NCBI GenBank assembly: GCA_018806985.1 | Contig: JADANN010000459.1 | Span: forward strand, 124,001 to 188,000 | Direction: 5' to 3' | DNA from: Angiostrongylus vasorum | Lineage: Eukaryota > Nematoda > Chromadorea > Rhabditida > Metastrongylidae | Length of the DNA stretch: 64,000 nucleotides | Shown here: positions 55,986 to 64,000 of the stretch, piece by piece | How the letters are laid out: each line of letters begins with the position of its first letter | Position numbering within the stretch: the first letter of the stretch is position 1 | Notes under the pieces: model-generated | What the model was told of the DNA's origin: nothing | What the model saw: the letters and a program-made list of their open reading frames with translations, nothing else | Databases searched by the model: none | Translations under genes and position numbers: made by a program

Positions 55986-58900
55986 GTATATGTATATATA
56001 GATATATATTTGAACGCATATACATATGCATAAAGATGTATGTACAAATATGCATGTACACGCATTCATTCACAGGAGCGCCTTACTGACCTCATAGCGA
56101 AATCCATGAATAAACCGCTGAACAGAATTGCTGTTTAGATATTGGCTGGTCAGAGAATTACTCACGGAGCTTCACGAAGCCGTGTTGGTATGAAGGTAGT
56201 TTACATACTGTAAAGGGCTAATTTAATATCCCTATATAATTCAGGTGTTTTATAGTGGTAAGCGCCGCTTAATTAATATGCTTAATTTGTTTCATCCTGG
56301 AACGCCTACGCACTAAAGCCACCATTGGCACTGACATTGTATTATGCACATGACATACGTATGGATCTTTTCTACACGAGTCGACTTTTTACATTTAGAT
56401 TAGGAGAGAAATTCAATAATAAGATAAGCCGAACGGAAGCGGAGTGTTATTGTCCGGTATTATGAGGCTCTTGAGCGAAGCGATTGCCGCATCAGACTGA
56501 ACGGAAGCAGAATGAAGGATTGGTGTAGAGTGTAGAGTATTTTCTAGCTCCACGGTTTATAGAATTAAATTCGTAGAGATTTTCGTCTTCATCGCAATAC
56601 ATTAGCAGGAACAGCTATTTTTTGATGACAGCCATGTGGGACGACGCCTAATTTTTTAACAAGTTGGCTACGGTGTGCATTTTACAAAATCATATGTGGT
56701 ACGCTGAGCAGGAGGCATGAGCTATATAGAGGTCATTTTCTTTCGGATGGTTTGTTTTGATGTAAAGAACCCTTTGCTACACTTTTTTAATTGATCGATA
56801 GCTTCTTCAATGCAGATGTTGTGGCTGCTTAGGATCTGAAAAGCCTTGTTGTTCAACTAGAAATATACGGGGAACTTTTCGCGAATCAATAGATTGACTA
56901 GTGATTTGACAAGCGATTAACTGTTATTTCAGTTCTAGTTTCTGTAATGGGTCATATTGTGTGAGATGTATAAAAAAATAACCAAATAAGCACAGCATTT
57001 GTTGCAAAACACTTCCAAATACTGACAGTAATGTGTTCATGTTGTGAACCACAGTAAAATATGGTAAGTATCAGCATATATAGCTCTCATACTCATAGAA
57101 TGATTAAGCAAAGCCTCTCTGACAATCTAGTCATTTTCACAACCTATGGGTCCTCTAGTCATTTGAAAACCTTTGTCTATTTTTTGAAAAACCAGCACGC
57201 CCATAACAGGTGAGAGCTGGGCGTCGTCCAAGCGGGAAGGCAGGACGCCACGCGTCGCTAATGTTGACTTCTCATAGGATGAGTCATATGTGACTCATTT
57301 CTGTCACAGCGCTTATTCGTAAGAGTTTTATACATGCAATTTTATATACAATCATCAGCAGCAGTCTTCCAGCTTCTTCAGTAGTTGTAAATTATTAAGT
57401 GTAGAGTACAACAATTCTTGGCCAACGCCTGTTATATTATCGCTCGATAGGAAGGAGCTCTGCACAGGAAAATAGAGAGCCGCATGGAAATATACAAACA
57501 TGAATCATGTCATCGGCAATGTTTTGGAAAGGCTGAAACAGTGAAGGTCGAAACATGCTGGTAAGAATCGCGATATTGATTTATAAATATGACGTGTCTT
57601 TCATTAATTTGTACAAGATCGATTCTTTTCTGCTTAAGACAAAGTGGACTTTCGTACTAAGCTTGTATTCTTTAAAATATGCTGTTCCCTTTACAGATAG
57701 AATCTATTGGCGCTGTCTGTCCTATTGACAACATCCGACACTCGAAGGAGATAACAAAGTATTGTCAAGGTGTCTTAAAAGGGGCTTAAGACCAGGTATT
57801 TTTGGATATTTGTAGTCTGTATCATTGTTTCACCGTGGCTGCTTCATTGATCTGGATCAATCTCAATACAGGAATGTTACTTAAAGTGTTTCGCAATAAA
57901 CAATTAATGTTTAACACATTTGCGACGGAGCTACCCTTTCGATAATTACCGATATTTTTTCAATAACTAGAGTGCATGAGAATCTGAGGACGCTTTAAGG
58001 TGATATGAACATTATTTTGAAATGTCACTTTAATCGGAAACGGGATATTTTCGGAAATTTAACACAGGTGCTCATTCACGAGGACAGCATTGCGTTGAAG
58101 AGCACCAAAGTATCCTGTTCTAAGGAATTTCGAGTGCTCATTGGCATCGTTGTTCGGAACATCCGTCGAGAAACGAAAGAAAATTTGTATTTTGTTGCCA
58201 AGGATTTTCAGATTTTAACGATGCTCGCTTACTTCAGTTTACAAAGTGTGATATGAACTGAGATCTGTTTTCTAGGGCTGAGAGGTGCAATTATTTTCGG
58301 TCATATATGCCTTGAAACCAGTGCGTTTCTCCAATGTATTAATAGAATTAGTTTCACATAGGTTCATCGTTGCCACTTCCACGCTCTAGTTATCGTTTCT
58401 AGTGTTAACGTCATTGCTCCTATCCACTCTTATTATATAGTTCAATTATGCCTTAAATAAGCAAGCATACTGTCATCGATACTCGTCCCGCCCGTAGAGA
58501 CCCACACTCACGACTTCGTGGAAACCTCCGGATTGAAAACATGGTGCTGTTTTTGATTTTCTTATAAATCATCAGTAATTTTCGGTGTAAACAGCAAAAG
58601 TGCACAATTCTAACCCACGTAGGAAGATCTGCTTCATCTCTAGGATCACCTCAATCATATGGCTATTGCGGCGCCTCTCGTCAATGAAGTGGTGTTAGAT
58701 TTTCGCGGTCATGAGAACAAAGTATGGCTTTTCTGAGATGTTTGGAATCATTTGTGACGGAATGTGTCATACATGACTTATTTTATTCCAGTTTTCTGTG
58801 CTGTTCCACCCGCAGTTTTTTCCGATGCCTTATCACTTTGCTATTTTGATTGCTTAAGCTTTTTTCCAATTTACTTTGGTAGATCTTATTCACCTTTTTC

Positions 58901-60060
58901 GTGATCCTCCTAATTTCACGTGACCGGAGCATCGGACCACACCACGTTTTCGACTATTACGGATTTGCTGGTTTTTCAACAATAAACAATAATTTTCCTT
59001 AACTGGAAGTCTGCTATATTTTTCATCTACTGCTGAGCTGCTTTTTTATTTATAATAGGAGACCAGGAGTGATGATATTTTCGATATGCCTTATGGCTTT
59101 CGACACAATGTCTCCGTTTCTTTGACATTGGACCGTTCCCAATAACTTTGCAACTCGATCCAATAAGAGCATAATCATTTACGTGCATTTTTGAACCCTT
59201 ATGAGCGTTTATGCGTTTAGCAAATGGGATTGAGTAACTGTGTTGAAAAATCACCGTACACACCTCAACTGCGGAACAGTGTAATGTAGGTATCACTTGC
59301 TAGTTTTTCCAATTTATTCAGAGCATGACTTGTTCTGGTCGTTCGCATCCACGCTCACTTCTCCTGATTGTAGCTGTCAAAAATCTGTCACCTAGATGAG
59401 CTGCTCCTCGAAACTACACGAGGGTCTCATCAACACCAACGTTTTCACAGCTGCAGACTCTCCTCTTGCAGTTTATAGTTATAGTTTCAATTCATTGGCT
59501 AATCGTGTGTAACTTTTCTTGTACATCATAGACTGCATTGTCGGCCAAGTGAAGCCAGGTCAAAAAGTTTCCCAAACCTGGATTTGTCATTAATCTCTAT
59601 CCAAAATCTTTGAAATATAGAACATAAACTGCAGCTTGTGTCGATTTTGCAATTTTCATCTGGAGGCAGATATCAAAGGATCTTATAGTCTGTTCTGCTC
59701 CGACGACTCGTCCTTTTTTCTCCTTATCTATGATGTGACATCATTGCTTACCTACTTACTCCAGTCTTGCCATCGTCGTCAGCTTCGTCCTCGTACTCCT
59801 AGTTACCTTCTTTAGACTGTTCGACGCTGAGCATGATGGATCCCTCATTGTTCATTCAGCTTTTTCCTGCTCGCTTTCAATAACGATTCGATGAGAAATG
59901 AAATTCAATTCATTTCTCTCGGCGCGATTCAAAGGTGCGAAATTCGATTTTTAGCAAGTAATTGGTCGCTGTTTTATTTCTGTCCCTCTGAGAATCATGG
60001 CATGGTTATCGTATTGGCTTAATGAAAGCTTGCACTAGATTTCGATGAACGCTGTATTTT
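55986..60060. other. About 4 kb without recognised genes or repeats
   Basis: Only short open frames. One at 58005-58256 (LTQVLIHEDSIALKSTKVSC) follows an AACACAG acceptor-like site and might be an exon, but nothing else supports it. Short TA/TATG-rich runs occur near 55985-56060. Confidence 0.4.
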
Positions 60061-60460
60061 GAATTACAATTTTAACATATTATTTACTGCCTACTCTTTT
60101 TAATAGTAGGGTATATTGCGAAATATAACTTCGATGATGCTGAGATAATTGCAAAACTCCGGGCCGCCTGTGTCTGTGATAAATAAGTAAATAATAGGTT
60201 AAATTGTGATTATAATTACATTCTCAGCTAAACTGGGTTCATTCCTGGTTTGAGCTTCCCAGATCAATCCCGCTGACGGGTGATTGCTTATGCCAGAGAT
60301 CGATAGAACTAGCTGAGACAGAGGCGAAACGAATGACCCGCATGGTATGATGGTGAATGCATTACTTCCTGGCAAGGACAATAACGTATTCGTTCCCCAC
60401 CGCAGACATCTGCGGTCCGTAGTTTTGCAAATATCTCAGCATCAATGAAGCTATACTTTG
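60061..60460. mobile_element. Fold-back MITE copy
   Basis: Opens TTAACATATTATTTACTGCC, runs to CAAAACTCCGGGCCGC, then turns: GTAAATAATAGGTTAA followed by the other orientation (CCCGCTGACGGGTGATTGC, ACCCGCATGGTATGATGG, TTTTGCAAATATCTCAGCAT). The two halves are in inverted orientation, as in 63360-63735. Confidence 0.8.
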
Positions 60461-61427
60461 ATTTTTCGTCTTATTTTCCCTGTTTCTTTAGAGGATTTTT
60501 TTTCTTACCACGCTAGAATTTTTTTCTAGAATTGTGGAAAAAATGCAAGAAGGTAGACCATACTCGCAGAATAGAAAAGGTGCTCATTTTTTGGCGGTTG
60601 TACAATTATGAGCAGTAAGAAATTGAGCGTAGTCCATGGAGGGTCTTCAATACCCTAGTATTATCATTGTGTTAATTTCATTGGGTTTGTAGATTTTCCT
60701 TGTTTATAATGTCGTATCCAAATCCAAAAATGCAGTCTATCATGGTGTAAGTTCTACAGAAGGCTCTGCTACGTCCATGGAAGAAAAACGTTCGAGAACA
60801 ATGAGGTCTCCTTTCAAGTTCGCGTCTTAGATAAGGGGAATTAGACGTTGAAGTGTTTCCGCTACTGTTCTTTTATGCTTCACTAAGTGGAGGTTGGGTC
60901 ACAAACAGAATGTTTGAGGAATAACAGGCATTCAGAAGGATTCTGGATTTTCAAGTTATTATATCATATTTTAATCTTAATCCAACGAGTATGGGCTTCA
61001 GTAGTACCACTGTTGTAGGAGCTAGCTACCATGTAAAAACTGACAAAATGTTTAGAAGTCGTTTTCTCCTCAATTCTGTGAATGCAAAATGTTCATTGTT
61101 TGTATCGTAGTGTAATGCCTGTTTTACATGTCCTACAAATACACTTTTTTTCCACGTTATATTATTTATAGAGGGGTGCCTTAAGTCATATGATGCAGTG
61201 ATTCTTTTCTTAATCGTACCATGAGGGCTTTGTTAGCGTTATAGTTTTAACTAAAGAAAGTTCATATATGTGAGTTATTTTGTCCCTAATTAGAACTGGG
61301 AAGTTTGCTATTATCTTTAAAGGGTTGTCATTCAGATCGGTTGAATTATTACGCGCAATGCAATACATCATCATAGAAACTGAAAGGAGAGAATGATTAG
61401 TACTGATTTCTTGCGGACCCTAACTGT
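60461..61427. other. No gene or repeat recognised
   Basis: AT-rich, unique-looking sequence without convincing frames. Confidence 0.45.
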
Positions 61428-61708
61428 GGCCTGTGGCGCAGTGGTTCGAGACGCCTTGCAACACACACGTGGAATCGATGCCCGCACCCATGGCCCACCA
61501 AGCGTTCCATCCTTGCGGGATCTGCAAATTGGCACCAGACTTGTCTGGAAGGATAGCAGCACATACTTGATACATCGGCAGCTCACCGCGAGTCATTGCA
61601 AAGGCCATATATGCCATTCAATCACATCCAAACGATGCTTAATGAAGTCGGATGCATGGCGCATCCCTCAGGGGATTGATCAACGCCGAGAGCTTTAACC
61701 TTTATCCT
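61428..61708 (+). mobile_element. SINE copy
   Basis: Head CCTGTGGCGCAGTGGTTCGA, then GACGCC, TGCAACACACACGTGGAATC, ACCAGACTTGTCTGGAAGG, ATACATCGGCAGC, TTGATCAACGCCGAGAGC and a TTTAACCTTTATCC tail. The flanking CTAACTGTGGCC appears at both ends (61417-61430 and 61708-61720), suggesting a target duplication of about 12 bp. Confidence 0.85.
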
Positions 61709-62836
61709 AACTGTGGCCTAGTACCGAGAAACAAGGCTAGCAAAAGGAATGTAGTGAATGCACATATGTGACAGCACTCGTATTTAATAAGGCGTACATC
61801 CATATCCTCGACATAGTTTTTGTTTAAGTTAGCGTGAAATATACCTACTTGTTTTCCTGAATCCTAAACGTCTTTTTCATAATGTGTACTCGACGACACT
61901 ATCATGATAGAAACATGCGACAGTGCGATACGAAGCGCCTTGCTATAGATCGTGTCCACATTCTTGTATTGTCATAACTGACATCGGTTTAAGTGACACG
62001 ATTGCGTCTCATACTCAAGTATGGGCATATGGTGGGCGGTAGTCTTTGCAGTTGACCATAACCAATATTAATTTCTCTCCTGGTCACCGCATGCTTATTC
62101 GCTGGAATGTCGGTAGAATATCCAAAATACCCCCAAATTGCAACGCTTAAAATGTTTAAATGCAAGGAATGTGAGTGTGCATACAAAGAAATGCAAATGA
62201 AAAATTAGTACACCTTTGGTGTTCTTTATACGATATGGGTGAAGAATATCATGAATTAACCACAATCATAACTGTTGGAACATACCATTGCGTTGTCGAG
62301 GAGAGCGAAATACACTGACTAATAGACAAATGCTTTTGCTACCTTGGACATAGCAGTTACAAGTCGAACATTCAGACCATTAAAGTGAAAGAAATTCCGC
62401 TAAAGAGCTACGTTTATTAGTTAATTTCTGGGTCATCGGTTTCTGAAATCCATAATGGCCCTAGTTCTGTATCCACAACTCTACAATAAAAATCTAAACC
62501 TCTGAGTACCGTGATAAATCATTAATTATTCTCGCTCATTCCTGATTCGCGAACGTTATCTGGCAAAGAACGTTGCCTAGACATTAGAAGAATTAACACT
62601 CGGTAGACGACAGATCTATTGAGGAAGATGGATGAGTCACTGTTTTGTACTTAACCTACAACAGCTTCTGCACCACAACTTGTGTGAGGCATGCGATCTC
62701 ACGCATTGTGGTGTAGCAGAATTGAGTATTTTCAATATATTAATGGGAAAGGGATAGCGTTATGGTTAGTGATGTCGTTGACCAGGACGCAAGCTTACCA
62801 GTTCGACCCCCCTCGCTCTCCTCCAATCCACTTTAG
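61709..62836. other. Mostly unrecognised; tRNA-like pol III box remnant near 62755-62810
   Basis: TAGCGTTATGGTTAGTGATG resembles an A box and CAGTTCGACCCCC a B box about 35 bases on, but I cannot fold a cloverleaf. It may be a SINE head of another family or a tRNA pseudogene. Nothing else recognised. Confidence 0.3.
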
Positions 62837-63262
62837 TCCGGCTATCTCCGAGACTGCAAAGAGAATCGACCCGTGCAGCATTCTACGACACTCATGAAGA
62901 AGACGAAATCCTCATGCAGCAGTCCAAACAACACGACAAAAGTTCGAAGATCTTTGTGGAGCGAAGAAAACGAATCGAGTGCAAGAAGGTCCCGGATCCG
63001 CACAGTAGATGTGGTGACAGGTCATGTGAAAAAAATTCACCAGTGAAAGGTTCGATCACATTCTTTTGTACATCAACGTTTGACAATTGAGCTGAACCCC
63101 ATTGATACAATATCCATTCTAATTTACAGATCCAAAGATGATTCCCTCGTGTTCGTAATAATCGATGAGCTGCTAACTTTTTTGGTGTTATTGACATCGT
63201 ATGGAGTCTACCTGTCGAGATCGGTTAGGGAAAAGTATTCAAAGTCCAGGATGCCATATTAG
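62837..63262 (+). CDS. Candidate two-exon 3' gene end with C-terminal membrane segment
   Basis: After a CACTTTAG acceptor (62829-62836) a frame reads RLSPRLQRESTRAAFYDTHE, EDEILMQQSKQHDKSSKIF and VERRKRIECKKVPDPHSRCG. A donor GACAG|GTCATG (boundary 63020/63021) and an acceptor AATTTACAG (ending 63129) enclose a 109-bp intron. The join is in phase: SKDDSLVFVIIDELLTFLVL, then TSYGVYLSRSVREKYSKSR and a TAG stop at 63260-63262. The second exon has one clear membrane segment near the C-terminus. No upstream exon was found and the family is not recognised. The minus frame at 62892-63197 is its shadow. Confidence 0.35.
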
Positions 63263-63359
63263 TCAGTCAATGATTTCTTGATACGTGCTGGCTAGTCATG
63301 TAGAACGCTAACTAGTCATCAACACGGGAATCACTGAATACATGAATTTCCTCACTATG

Positions 63360-63735
63360 ATAACCGCTTATTTACTGCTGCTGTAATTTTTCACGGCACG
63401 GTATTATGTGAAATGCAACTACAGTGACGCTAAAATATTTCCAGAACTCGGATCGCAGGGTCTGCGATGAGGATCGAATTTGCTATCACCCTTTCCAGGG
63501 GCTAACGCTTTCATCACCACACCACATGGGTTCTTCGTTTCGTCTTTCTCTCCGCTGGTTCGATGGCACCGTTAAGTAGAAAACAAGCTGAAAGAAAGGC
63601 GAAACTGAGGACTTGCATGGTGTGGTGGTGAACGCGATAGCATCGAAAAAGGTAATAGCGAGTTCGATCCCCACCGCAGACACCTGAGGTGCGAAGCATT
63701 TGCAATTATCCAGCATCACTGTGAATGCTCTCACT
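63360..63735. mobile_element. Fold-back MITE copy, two inverted halves
   Basis: The first half runs TTATTTACTGCTGCTGTAAT to GTTAAGTAG near 63579; the second runs from AACAAGCTGAAAGAAAGGCG to TTATCCAGCATCACTG. The halves are inverted copies of each other, for example CACCACACCACATGGGTTC against GACTTGCATGGTGTGGTGGT. Confidence 0.75.
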
Positions 63736-63867
63736 GTTCTAAACAACTTGACCAACCTAACGACATCAAGAGTTTTGACGTCCGGCTTCTCCTGTATCAC
63801 CTGTAACACCTATAGTCTCGCAAAAGAACGGTCACCTTACTGCGGTGATTGATAGCTGGGCATTCGA

Positions 63868-64000
63868 CGATCGACAACGGCATCTTCCCAACAGCCGACT
63901 AGTGAATTGAATGAGTCCCAGTTTATTGCAGTTTTGGGACTTCGTTCTTTGAATTTAGTGGCTTTTTCTCCTTTCGGCGAGAAATGGAATCTTGCACGAA
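63868..64000 (-). mobile_element. RTE-B fragment, cut by the window edge
   Basis: Matches 30155-30290 (endonuclease SDH region through AKFKKPKSQN-like linker) in the same orientation, with about one difference in fifteen. The left edge is near 63868; the rest lies beyond the window. Confidence 0.85.

Noticed and set aside
62750..62815. tRNA gene candidate (A-box-like and B-box-like motifs)
   Set aside because: I could not form acceptor, D and anticodon stems; at best it is a pol III-derived remnant.

Overview
The window is eukaryotic, repeat-rich and AT-leaning, with no bacterial-style gene order. The repeats point to a nematode, most likely a strongylid of the hookworm type (Ancylostoma/Necator-like). 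They are RTE-clade non-LTR retrotransposons of the kind abundant in hookworm genomes, a BEL/Pao LTR element with an envelope-like gene, a mariner relic, a tRNA-derived SINE and a fold-back MITE family. Possible cellular exons have short introns and TTTCAG-like acceptors. Genus-level assignment is inference from recalled family resemblance.

The dominant structure is a giant inverted repeat. Bases 1-22062 reappear as the reverse complement at 28157-49909, around a 6.1-kb non-mirrored spacer. The left arm may continue beyond the window. Matching positions sum to about 49905-49913 in the outer part and about 50215-50274 in the inner part. Arms look well over 99% identical, apart from two larger arm-specific indels (366 bp and 57 bp) and many 1-3 bp indels.

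Reading the left arm outside-in: an RTE-family element (RTE-A, 638-14262) was split by a BEL/Pao LTR retrotransposon (3906-13783, 5-bp target duplication). That element carries MITE insertions, and its gag-protease-RT(N) half is inverted relative to the rest of pol and env. Then come a SINE, about 2 kb without recognised content, one plausible cellular exon, a repeated segment called F here, and a second RTE element (RTE-B) whose 3' tail marks the inner end of the arm. The right arm repeats all of this in mirror order. The spacer holds a mariner relic, a possible terminal exon, MITE, SINE and simple-repeat sequence, and a third, more diverged copy of 'RTE-B 5' end + F' with a local inversion.

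To the right of the arm (49910-64000) lie a MITE with a 62-bp tandem duplication, two tentative spliced membrane-protein gene models (50522-51582 and 62837-63262), several SINEs, a third 5'-half copy of RTE-A (52893-55985), two more fold-back MITEs and an RTE-B fragment cut by the window edge. Nearly all coding signal is decayed transposon. No intact autonomous element and no confidently named cellular gene is present. The most informative signals are structural: the palindrome, its boundary at RTE 3' tails, the reverse-transcription scar in the BEL/Pao element, and an intron-like presence/absence difference between arms.
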